DNA of 5,133 nt, taken from NCBI GenBank assembly GCA_022600315.1, contig JAHZKQ010000176.1:1-5133 (forward strand), read 5' to 3'. Numbering within the stretch: position 1 is the stretch's first letter; the number at the start of each line of letters is the position of its first letter. Source of the DNA: Gammaproteobacteria bacterium. Lineage in GTDB: Bacteria; Pseudomonadota; Gammaproteobacteria; Coxiellales; Coxiellaceae. Made by a program: the position numbers and the translations under genes. Positions 1 to 5,133 of the stretch are shown piece after piece. The notes below the pieces were generated by a model. The model searched no databases. It saw only the letters and a program-made list of their open reading frames with translations, and was not told the origin of the DNA.

Positions 1-446
1 ACAGTCTCGCGGCCAAAACTTAAAGCTTTTTGCATGCCATAAGCAATGCGATGGGCAAAGCTATCGCCCACTAAGCGTGACAAATGTTCTTCCCAGTCAA
101 TATCAATATGATTTAATATATCGCGCAGTTTTTCTGCGACTTCAGTATCGCCACTCACTAATAAAGTATTATCAAATACCGCACGACTATTAGCGCCAGC
201 TTTGACTACGCGCATTAAATTAAATAATTTAGCTTTAATTGTAGTGGTAACAGCGCCATCGTATTTTACTAACAGTTGCAAGCCATCTTCATCGGGAAAT
301 ATAAAGAAGCTGCCTTCCCAATCGGTGAGTTGTATCTCGATTACCTTATCGCTGAGTGCGGCAAGTTTTTTTAAAGTGTCCGAATCAAGATGCAGGTAAC
401 TATTAATTGCAGTTTCCAAGCCAGAGAGTGCGAGTACTTTAATCAA
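1..446 (-). CDS. ubiJ: UbiJ, ubiquinone biosynthesis accessory factor (SCP2 domain), 3'-truncated by window edge
   Basis: UbiJ is a non-catalytic, lipid-binding member of the cytoplasmic Ubi complex that supports the late ring-modification steps of ubiquinone synthesis. The visible 148 codons form an open frame without stops. Residues about 10-115 look like the SCP2 sterol-carrier fold ([16 protein letters not shown] at 28-43, [16 protein letters not shown] at 58-73, [17 protein letters not shown] at 95-111). They are followed by the typical UbiJ signature [14 protein letters not shown] (115-128). The family is about 200 residues, so roughly the last 50, usually a helical coiled-coil tail, lie outside the window. 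The start is TTG at 446-444, overlapping the ubiE stop as TTGA. GAGGA at 459-455, 8 bases upstream, supports it, and the N-terminal [14 protein letters not shown] aligns with UbiJ starts. The only later in-frame ATG in the first 100 codons falls well inside the domain. The gene follows ubiE as in gammaproteobacteria. The identification is sure; the TTG start is likely. Confidence 0.9.
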   Translation of the reverse strand, partial: MIKVLALSGLETAINSYLHLDSDTLKKLAALSDKVIEIQLTDWEGSFFIFPDEDGLQLLVKYDGAVTTTIKAKLFNLMRVVKAGANSRAVFDNTLLVSGDTEVAEKLRDILNHIDIDWEEHLSRLVGDSFAHRIAYGMQKALSFGRET

Positions 447-1204
447 AATTTAAATCCTCGATGTATGGCCACAATACCACCAGTTAAATTGTGGTAATCA
501 CAACGATCAAAACCAGCAGTTTGTAGCATTTCAGTTAAAGTTTTTTGATCGGGGTGGCGGCGAATTGATTCAGCTAAATACTGATAGCTTGCCGAATCCT
601 TGGCAATCGCTTGCCCCAAACGCGGTAATATATTAAAGGAGTACCAATCATAGAAGGGTTTTAAGCCAGGTGCGGTTGGTTTAGAAAATTCTAATACCAT
701 TAAACGCCCACCAGGCTTTAAGACTCGATACATTGACCTCAGGGCTTTATTTTTGTCGGTGACATTACGTAAACCAAAACCAATGATGATGCGATCAAAA
801 TAATTATCGCTAAAGCTTAAGGTTTCGGCATTGGTTTGTACCACCTGCACATTATTGATTGCACCGCGATTAAGTAAACGCTCAAAACCCACTTTTAGCA
901 TTGCGGCATTAATATCTGCAAGTACCACTTCGCCCGTTTCACCCACGATCGGGCTCAGCAATGCGGTAAGGTCACCTGTACCACCGGCTAAATCTAGTAC
1001 GCGATATCCAGTGCGCGCTTGGCAGACATTAATCGCCCAGCGTTTCCATAAGCGGTGCATGCCAAATGACATCAGATCATTCATTAGATCATATTGCTCG
1101 GCCACCGAAGCGAACACCTCACGCACCCGCTGAGTCTTCTCATTGACAGGAACTTCGTTAAAGCCAAAGTCGGTTGTGTCTTGCTTATTCATGGTCGACA
1201 TCAT
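443..1204 (-). CDS. ubiE: UbiE, ubiquinone/menaquinone C-methyltransferase
   Basis: UbiE is an S-adenosylmethionine-dependent enzyme that C-methylates the benzoquinol ring in ubiquinone synthesis and demethylmenaquinol in menaquinone synthesis. The 253 residues match the family length (E. coli 251). Visible marks are the UbiE signature [16 protein letters not shown] (38-53), SAM motif [12 protein letters not shown] (69-79), the acidic loop ADIN (96-99), NAE (125-127), FGLRNVTD (143-150) and the second signature [15 protein letters not shown] (160-174). The C-terminus HRGFKF is nearly the E. coli HRGYKF. The start is uncertain: ATGs lie at 1204, 1201 and 1192, and none has a clear Shine-Dalgarno. 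The 1192 start gives [11 protein letters not shown], which is closest in length to the E. coli N-terminus. The gene diverges from rfbA across 89 bases, and ubiJ overlaps its stop. I could not identify a convincing promoter for it. Confidence 0.97.
   Translation of the reverse strand: MMSTMNKQDTTDFGFNEVPVNEKTQRVREVFASVAEQYDLMNDLMSFGMHRLWKRWAINVCQARTGYRVLDLAGGTGDLTALLSPIVGETGEVVLADINAAMLKVGFERLLNRGAINNVQVVQTNAETLSFSDNYFDRIIIGFGLRNVTDKNKALRSMYRVLKPGGRLMVLEFSKPTAPGLKPFYDWYSFNILPRLGQAIAKDSASYQYLAESIRRHPDQKTLTEMLQTAGFDRCDYHNLTGGIVAIHRGFKF
455..459 (-). promoter_or_regulatory. Ribosome binding site of ubiJ, deciding a TTG start
   Basis: GAGGA on the minus strand lies inside the last codons of ubiE, 8 bases before the TTG at 446. 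It is the only good Shine-Dalgarno match near the ubiJ N-terminus, and it supports TTG over any internal start. Its position within ubiE suggests that the two genes are translated in a coupled way. Confidence 0.6.
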
Positions 1205-1293
1205 AGCTTGCTGCTAGGTTTGATTCAATACAGCTTGCTCTTCCTTGATCTGCTGTCTACACTGAATATAAGCCCATAGTTAAGGAAGGCTGA
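1205..1293. other. Divergent intergenic region between ubiE and rfbA
   Basis: These 89 bases separate the two divergent starts and must hold control signals for both directions. A rightward promoter is visible (1245-1272), and an rfbA ribosome binding site AAGGA sits at 1282-1286. An 8-base direct repeat AGCTTGCT occurs at 1205-1212 and 1232-1239, but this is too short to call an operator. No convincing leftward -35/-10 pair was found. Confidence 0.6.
1245..1272 (+). promoter_or_regulatory. Predicted sigma-70-type promoter of the rfbACD operon
   Basis: A -35 box TTGATC (1245-1250, 4 of 6 consensus) and a -10 box TATAAG (1267-1272, 5 of 6) are separated by 16 bases. Transcription would begin near 1279, leaving a leader of about 15 bases that still contains AAGGA (1282-1286), 7 bases before the rfbA ATG. 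This is a match by eye only, in A/T-rich DNA, but the position is right. Confidence 0.45.
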
Positions 1294-2178
1294 ATGAAAG
1301 GGATTGTGTTAGCAGGAGGAACTGGTGGACGCTTGCATCCAATAACCTACGGTGTTAATAAGCACCTATTGCCCGTCTTTGATAAGCCCATGATTTATTA
1401 TTCATTATCTGTTCTAATGATGGCGGGTTTGCGCGATATTCTAGTGGTCTGTGGTCCCGATGATTTAGTGCTTGAAGAACAATTACTAAAAGATGGTTCG
1501 CAGTGGGGGATTAATATTTCTTATGCGATTCAGTTAGAACCCAAAGGTTTAGCACAAGCACTTTCATTAGGCGAAGGCTTTATTGGTAATGATTCAGTTT
1601 GTTTAGTGCTGGGCGATAATGTTTTGCACGGTAGCAATTTAACCGCTTGCTTGGAAAAAGCTAAAAAAGAATTAAATGGCGCCACCGTTTTCGCCTATTA
1701 TGTTGATGACCCTAAAGCTTACGGTGTTTTAGAATTTAACAAGCAGGGCAAGGTAACTGATATTTTTGAAAAGCCTGATAAGCCGCCATCAAATTATGCC
1801 GCAATCGGATTATATTTTTATGATAATAACGCCATTGAAATCGCTAAAAACTTAAAGCCATCAGTGCGTGGTGAACTAGAAATTACCGATCTAAATCGCG
1901 TTTATCTTCAGCAAAATAAGTTACATGTTGAATTATTGGATCAAGGCTATATTTGGTTTGATGCCGGCACGCCAAAAACTTTATTAGAGGCCAGCCAGTA
2001 TGTGTCGATTTTATCTCGCACCCAAGGTTTAAGAGTTATGTGCCCCGGCGAAATTGCTTGGCGTCGCGGTTATATTGATGATGAAGCTTTGCAAAGATTA
2101 GCGGCACCAATGTTGCAGACTGAATATGGACGATATTTGGCGCGTTTGCCTGAATTGGATGTATATCACAAATCTTAA
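1294..2178 (+). CDS. rfbA: RfbA/RmlA, glucose-1-phosphate thymidylyltransferase (divergent active-site variant)
   Basis: RmlA makes dTDP-glucose and pyrophosphate from dTTP and glucose-1-phosphate, the entry step to dTDP-deoxysugars. The 294 residues are the usual length. Visible marks are the nucleotide loop LAGGTGGRLHPIT (6-18) with catalytic R13, VNKHLLPVFDKPMIYY (21-36) with K23, GLAQA (85-89), metal-binding LGDN (106-109, D108), EKP (159-161), RGELEITD (192-199) and the second metal aspartate D223 in WFDAGT. The C-terminal helical region, EIAWRRGYIDD and EYGRYL, is as in RfbA/RffH. Several positions differ from the family consensus: T12 is G, the usual IFYG after LGDN is VLHG, VTGLYFYD is AIGLYFYD, and WLDTGT is WFDAGT. 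Sugar or nucleotide preference may therefore differ. The start has AAGGA 7 bases upstream and places the Rossmann strand at the N-terminus as in homologues. It is the first gene of the operon, and rfbC follows after 17 bases. Confidence 0.93.
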   Translation: MKGIVLAGGTGGRLHPITYGVNKHLLPVFDKPMIYYSLSVLMMAGLRDILVVCGPDDLVLEEQLLKDGSQWGINISYAIQLEPKGLAQALSLGEGFIGNDSVCLVLGDNVLHGSNLTACLEKAKKELNGATVFAYYVDDPKAYGVLEFNKQGKVTDIFEKPDKPPSNYAAIGLYFYDNNAIEIAKNLKPSVRGELEITDLNRVYLQQNKLHVELLDQGYIWFDAGTPKTLLEASQYVSILSRTQGLRVMCPGEIAWRRGYIDDEALQRLAAPMLQTEYGRYLARLPELDVYHKS

Positions 2179-2195
2179 ATTTCGGAGATTCAGTT

Positions 2196-2765
2196 ATGGC
2201 ATTTAGTTTTAAAAAACTGGATTTAGAGCCGGCCATTTTAATTACCCCGGAATGCTTTAATGATGCGCGCGGTTATTTTTATGAAACCTTTAAAGCCTCT
2301 GAGTTTATCCAGCATAATATCCAAGGTGATTTTGTCCAAACCAATGAATCTTGTTCGCATAAGGGTGTGGTGCGTGGTTTGCACTACCAGTTAGATCCTT
2401 TTGCGCAAGGCAAGTTAGTGCGTGTAGTGTGTGGCGTTTTGCAAGATGTGATTGTTGATATTCGCCGAGGCTCACCGAATTTTGGCAAACACTTTAGTGT
2501 GGAATTGTCCGCAGAAAATAAATTGATTTTATGGGTGCCGCCGGGTTTTGCACATGGTACGATGACATTAGCCGATGATACCATACTGCTTTACAATTGC
2601 AGTGCAGAATATAATCCTGAAACAGAACGTAGCATTTGCTGGAATGATCCGGCATTAAAGATTATTTGGCCCCTGCAAGCTGATCTACAAATTTCAGAAA
2701 AAGATGCTAGTGCGCCGCCATTAAAAACGGCCGAAATTAATTACCAATATAGTGATAGCAAATGA
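2196..2765 (+). CDS. rfbC: RfbC/RmlC, dTDP-4-dehydrorhamnose 3,5-epimerase
   Basis: RmlC epimerises C3 and C5 of dTDP-4-keto-6-deoxy-D-glucose to give dTDP-4-keto-L-rhamnose. It is a cupin-fold cytoplasmic dimer. The 189 residues match the family. The catalytic set aligns in number with the Salmonella enzyme: H63 in VVRGLHYQ, K73 in QGKLVRV, Y133 and Y139 in LLYNCSAEYNPETE, and D170 in SEKD. Other hallmarks are FNDARGYFYETF (21-32), DIRRGSPNFGKH (88-99), PPGFAHG (115-121) and CWNDPALKIIWP (148-159). After PPGFAHG the usual FLVL is TMTL, a small departure. Retention of both tyrosines argues for a full 3,5-epimerase rather than a single-site epimerase, though this is inference. GGAGA at 2184-2188 lies 7 bases before the ATG. 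The stop overlaps the next gene as ATGA. Confidence 0.95.
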   Translation: MAFSFKKLDLEPAILITPECFNDARGYFYETFKASEFIQHNIQGDFVQTNESCSHKGVVRGLHYQLDPFAQGKLVRVVCGVLQDVIVDIRRGSPNFGKHFSVELSAENKLILWVPPGFAHGTMTLADDTILLYNCSAEYNPETERSICWNDPALKIIWPLQADLQISEKDASAPPLKTAEINYQYSDSK

Positions 2766-3652
2766 GCACTACAAAAATTAAAGTGATACTGTTAGGTGGT
2801 AACGGTCAATTGGGCAGTGATATCGTTAATGCGGCCAATCATGATTATTCGCAATTTGAAGTGCGCTGTTTAACGCATAAAGAGCTTGATCTTGCGCATT
2901 TAAATAAAATAACCAAAGTATTAAGTGCTACGCATTTTAATGTCTTAGTTAATTGTGCCAGTTATCATGATGTCGATGTGGTAGAGGCCAATACCATGAC
3001 AGCAATGTTAATTAATGCCTATGCAGTAGAGGCGATGGCAAAAGTATGCGAGGAAAAAAATGCTCGTTTTATTCATATTAGCACTGATTATGTTTTTGGC
3101 GACCCAGTTGCCACTAAACCACTTGTTGAAACAGATCCACCAGGGCCGGTGAATGTGTATGGCGCATCAAAATTATTAGGTGAGCGGTTAGCGATGGATG
3201 TTTGTGAGGATACTTTAATTTTACGTGTTGCCGCTTTGTTTGGCATCGCTGGCAGCCGTACTAAACCTGGGAATTTTGTCGAAACCATTTTAAAATCAGC
3301 CGAAGAAAAAGGCAAGTTGCAAGTGGTGGATGATCAAACTATTAGCCCAACAGCGACTCATGATGTGGCGTGGATGTTATTTGAATTATTATCAAAGGAT
3401 GCTGCAGCAGGTATTTATCATGCGGTTAATACGGGGGTAGCAAATTGGTATGAATTTGCTAAAGAAATTATTCGGCAAGCCAAATTAAAAAATGTTAAGC
3501 TCAAAGCCGTCAAGAACCAAGATAGAAAACTTGCAGCGCCAAGACCAACATATAGCGCACTTAATAACACCAAATTAAAAAATACCATCGGCCATGCGGT
3601 GCCTACTTGGCAGCAGGCTTTAGAGGTTTATTTAAAAAATCGTCAAGTATGA
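2762..3652 (+). CDS. rfbD: RfbD/RmlD, dTDP-4-dehydrorhamnose reductase
   Basis: RmlD is an NAD(P)H-dependent extended short-chain dehydrogenase that reduces dTDP-4-keto-L-rhamnose to dTDP-L-rhamnose, the last pathway step. The 296 residues are the usual length. Visible marks are the cofactor loop GGNGQLG (12-18), LDL (42-44), VNCASYHDVDVVE (63-75), HISTDYVFG (105-113), the catalytic Y133 and K137 in VYGASK, DQTISPTATHDVA (191-203) and RPTYSAL (261-267). The segment usually YTAVDKAE reads YHDVDVVE, and the aspartate-glycine after TDYVF is replaced by GDP, so it belongs to a less typical branch. The ATG overlaps the rfbC stop by 4 bases (ATGA). No clear Shine-Dalgarno precedes it, so translation is probably coupled to rfbC. 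It ends 10 bases from the convergent flavoprotein gene, with no hairpin terminator between them. A reductase for a related 6-deoxyhexose is the alternative. Confidence 0.92.
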   Translation: MSTTKIKVILLGGNGQLGSDIVNAANHDYSQFEVRCLTHKELDLAHLNKITKVLSATHFNVLVNCASYHDVDVVEANTMTAMLINAYAVEAMAKVCEEKNARFIHISTDYVFGDPVATKPLVETDPPGPVNVYGASKLLGERLAMDVCEDTLILRVAALFGIAGSRTKPGNFVETILKSAEEKGKLQVVDDQTISPTATHDVAWMLFELLSKDAAAGIYHAVNTGVANWYEFAKEIIRQAKLKNVKLKAVKNQDRKLAAPRPTYSALNNTKLKNTIGHAVPTWQQALEVYLKNRQV

Positions 3653-3662
3653 GATTATGAGC

Positions 3663-4844
3663 TTAAATGGCATTCCCAGCTGCAAATCCTGATGCCCAGG
3701 CCCATTGAAAGTTGTAGCCACCAAGCCAGCCGGTAACGTCTAAAGCCTCACCAATAAAATAAAGCCCTGGGGTATTATTGGCTTCGAAAGTTTTAGAAGA
3801 AATAGCATTACAATCTACCCCGCCTAAAGTCACTTCTGCAGTACGATAACCTTCTGTGCCATTGGGTTTGATTTCCCAGCGCTGAAATAAATTAGCAATG
3901 CTTTGTAATTTTTCATGTGAACAGGTTTGCAATGTTTTTGGTTCAAGTTCTGTTCCCAGCCAAACTTGCACTTGCCGCTTAGGGAAATACTGACATAAAT
4001 AGGTTTTTAAAGTTGTGTTGGAGGCTTCTTTCTGTGCCGACTTTAGTTGTTCGAATAAATTATATTCAGGCAATAACTTAATGTTAAGCATATTCCCAGG
4101 TTCCCAATAGGAGGATATTTGCAGCATGGCCGGCCCGCTTAAACCACGATGTGTAAACAACATTGCTTCACGAAAACTTTTTTCATTACAGCTTACGACA
4201 CAATCTATGGCAATGCCGGCTAAAGGTAATAGCTTTTCTTTAGCCTTCTGGTGCAAAGTAAAGGGGACAAGGCCAGCGCGTGTTGGCCAAACTTTAATTC
4301 CAAATTGTTCGGCCACTTTATAGGCAAATGGGCTGGTGCCCATGGTGGGAATAGATAAACCACCGGTGGCAATTACTAAAGATTGGCAATTAATAAGACC
4401 ATTACTGGTTTCAATCATAAATTGATTGGCGGTGGGTGAGGTAATTTTATTAATGTGAGCATTGAGTGTTAAGTTCACTGAATTTCTTTCGCACTCTGTT
4501 AGTAGCATGTTTAGGATGTCTTTGGATTTATTGTCGCAAAATAGCTGGCCAAGCGTTTTTTCATGAAAGGGAATGCGGTGTTTTTTCACTAACTGAACAA
4601 AATCAGCAGGCTGATATCGACTTAAAGCGGATTTGCAAAAATGTGGATTATGGGAAATAAAATTTTCAGGCCCTACTTGCAAGTTGGTGAAATTGCAGCG
4701 CCCACCCCCAGACATTAAAATCTTTTTACCAGCCTTATTGGCATGATCAATTAGCATAACATGTTTACCACGTTTAGCTGTCTCAATGGCGCACATTAAC
4801 CCTGCGGCTCCAGCACCAATAATTAATACATCACATTTTTCCAT
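3663..4844 (-). CDS. HI0933/YhiN/BaiN-family FAD-dependent oxidoreductase
   Basis: This is a flavoprotein of the HI0933-like family (YhiN in E. coli, BaiN in bile-acid-modifying clostridia). The physiological substrate in proteobacteria is not established, so no reaction is assigned. The 393 residues are full family length. Visible marks are the N-terminal FAD Rossmann motif DVLIIGAGAAGL (5-16), the family signature GKKILMSGGGRCNFTN (39-54), ATGGLSIPTMGTS (159-171), LFTHRGLSGPAML (229-241), EVTLGGVDC (337-345) and the C-terminal FAD-contacting stretch GLYFIGEALDVTGWLGGYNF (360-379). No signal peptide or membrane segment is seen, so it should be cytoplasmic. The start is fixed by the Rossmann strand beginning at residue 5. 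There is no Shine-Dalgarno, and the predicted promoter abuts the ATG (see 4851-4879). It is convergent with rfbD and shows no sequence link to rhamnose synthesis; it looks like an independent single gene. Confidence 0.95.
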   Translation of the reverse strand: MEKCDVLIIGAGAAGLMCAIETAKRGKHVMLIDHANKAGKKILMSGGGRCNFTNLQVGPENFISHNPHFCKSALSRYQPADFVQLVKKHRIPFHEKTLGQLFCDNKSKDILNMLLTECERNSVNLTLNAHINKITSPTANQFMIETSNGLINCQSLVIATGGLSIPTMGTSPFAYKVAEQFGIKVWPTRAGLVPFTLHQKAKEKLLPLAGIAIDCVVSCNEKSFREAMLFTHRGLSGPAMLQISSYWEPGNMLNIKLLPEYNLFEQLKSAQKEASNTTLKTYLCQYFPKRQVQVWLGTELEPKTLQTCSHEKLQSIANLFQRWEIKPNGTEGYRTAEVTLGGVDCNAISSKTFEANNTPGLYFIGEALDVTGWLGGYNFQWAWASGFAAGNAI

Positions 4845-4850
4845 TGTATT

Positions 4851-4879
4851 AGTATAATCGAAAAAAATGGTAAGGTCAG
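4851..4879 (-). promoter_or_regulatory. Predicted promoter of the flavoprotein gene, implying a leaderless mRNA
   Basis: On the minus strand a -35 box CTGACC (4879-4874, 4 of 6 consensus) and a -10 box TATACT (4856-4851, 5 of 6) are separated by exactly 17 bases. With a usual 6-base gap from the -10 box, transcription starts at 4844, the A of the start codon. No ribosome binding site is present between the -10 box and the ATG, which agrees with a leaderless message. This is a match by eye. Confidence 0.5.
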
Positions 4880-4897
4880 GTTTGTCGTGCAGGACTT

Positions 4898-4940
4898 TTG
4901 GATTAGATGATATTTTTTTGAGGTAAATTATCTAATCCAA
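4898..4940. repeat. Inverted repeat with 14-base arms, possible hairpin terminator or mRNA 3' end
   Basis: The left arm TTGGATTAGATGAT (4898-4911) and the right arm ATTATCTAATCCAA (4927-4940) are complementary at 13 of 14 positions. The loop is 15 bases and contains a run of seven T on the plus strand. The odd position would be a G-U pair in plus-strand RNA and an A-C mismatch in minus-strand RNA. It begins 8 bases after the stop of the upstream minus-strand gene, where a terminator belongs, but the minus-strand RNA continues with AAAAGUCC rather than a U run. It is therefore not a classic intrinsic terminator. It could act as an mRNA 3' stabiliser, a dispersed palindrome or a DNA-binding site. 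Confidence 0.7.
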
Positions 4941-4948
4941 TTGATCGC

Positions 4949-5133
4949 TTACCAGTCATAATAACTTTCATCGCAAAGCTGTAAAAGATGTTTTAGATTA
5001 TCGCCGGCATCAGTCTTTTTACGGTTCCAGTAAATTTCCAGATAACTATTTAAGATATATTCGTAACCTTCGGTGCGCAGCGCAGGAATAATTTTTCGAG
5101 CACGCTCAAGATCAGCTGGATTTTCGGCATGAC
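4949..5133 (-). CDS. Unrecognised protein, C-terminal 60 residues only
   Basis: An open minus-strand frame enters at the right edge and ends with TAA at 4951-4949. It starts within the window as HAENPADLERARKII (first full codon at 5131) and ends LCDESYYDW. The segment is charged and rich in aromatic residues (GYEYILNSYLEIYWNRKK), looks mainly helical and has no membrane span. I do not recognise a family. The other two minus-strand frames carry stops in this stretch. Codon use looks like that of its neighbours, and the hairpin-forming repeat right after the stop suits a gene end, so it is probably a real gene. It lies upstream of the flavoprotein gene on the same strand, but that gene seems to have its own promoter. 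Confidence 0.65.
   Translation of the reverse strand, partial: HAENPADLERARKIIPALRTEGYEYILNSYLEIYWNRKKTDAGDNLKHLLQLCDESYYDW

Larger units (their letters stand above)
4845..4948. other. Intergenic region upstream of the flavoprotein gene
   Basis: These 104 bases separate two minus-strand genes. The right half holds a long inverted repeat (4898-4940) just after the stop of the upstream gene, and the left half holds the predicted flavoprotein promoter. No small ORF or RNA gene was recognised. Confidence 0.6.

Noticed and set aside
202..399. Plus-strand open frame of 65 codons inside ubiJ
   Set aside because: It lies antisense to the clear UbiJ coding frame, has no Shine-Dalgarno and resembles no protein; it is a shadow frame.
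1205..1239. Direct repeat AGCTTGCT at 1205-1212 and 1232-1239, and TAGC/GCTA mini-palindrome at 1204-1216
   Set aside because: Units of 8 and 4 bases are too short to separate from chance without comparison to relatives, so no operator is called.
831..1279. Two plus-strand open frames (831-1133 and 1094-1279) across ubiE and the intergenic region
   Set aside because: Both are antisense to strongly conserved ubiE motifs, overlap each other and have unconvincing composition.
2036..3315. Minus-strand open frames within rfbA, rfbC and rfbD (2036-2236, 2384-2584, 3088-3315)
   Set aside because: They are shadows of well-supported plus-strand genes with no independent coding evidence.
3601..3618. 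Possible 6-bp stem GCCTAC/GCAGGC near the end of rfbD, with an A/T-rich tract at 3631-3640
   Set aside because: It lies within coding sequence and pairs fully only on the minus strand with a G-U pair. The T run there comes before the stem, so it is not a terminator in either direction.
4126..4660. Plus-strand open frames at 4126-4323 and 4466-4660
   Set aside because: They are antisense to the flavoprotein gene, whose family motifs run through the region; there is no ribosome site or homology.

Overview
The window looks like chromosomal DNA of a gammaproteobacterium with fairly low G+C (about 40-45% by eye, A/T-rich third codon positions). The main evidence is the ubiE-ubiJ gene order on the minus strand, a gammaproteobacterial ubiquinone arrangement, with proteins that resemble E. 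coli UbiE and UbiJ over their whole visible length. The species cannot be told from the sequence. No RNA genes, insertion sequences or CRISPR arrays were seen.

Layout. (1) Positions 1-1204, minus strand: ubiE (C-methyltransferase) followed by ubiJ (SCP2-fold lipid-binding factor), which is cut by the left edge. The two overlap by 3 bases and ubiJ uses a TTG start, which explains why it is easily missed. ubiB would be expected just beyond the left edge. (2) Positions 1205-1293: a divergent intergenic region holding a plausible sigma-70-type promoter for the rightward operon. (3) Positions 1294-3652, plus strand: a compact three-gene operon rfbA-rfbC-rfbD (rmlA-rmlC-rmlD) for dTDP-L-rhamnose or a related dTDP-6-deoxyhexose. 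The dehydratase rfbB/rmlB is absent although both ends of the operon are visible. (4) Positions 3663-4844, minus strand: a HI0933/YhiN/BaiN-family flavoprotein that converges on rfbD with a 10-base gap. Its predicted promoter puts the transcription start on the A of the ATG, so it may be leaderless. (5) Positions 4845-4948: a short intergenic region with that promoter and a 14-bp-arm inverted repeat. (6) Positions 4949-5133, minus strand: the last 60 codons of an unrecognised protein.

How the genes work together. UbiE and UbiJ belong to ubiquinone synthesis (UbiE also to menaquinone synthesis). RfbA makes dTDP-glucose, RfbC epimerises the 4-keto-6-deoxy intermediate and RfbD reduces it, so the pathway closes only if a dehydratase is encoded elsewhere. 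The flavoprotein has no evident link to either pathway.

No wholly new system is apparent. The points most worth following are the rmlB-less operon with a divergent RmlA nucleotide and sugar pocket, the possible leaderless flavoprotein mRNA, and the inverted repeat at 4898-4940.
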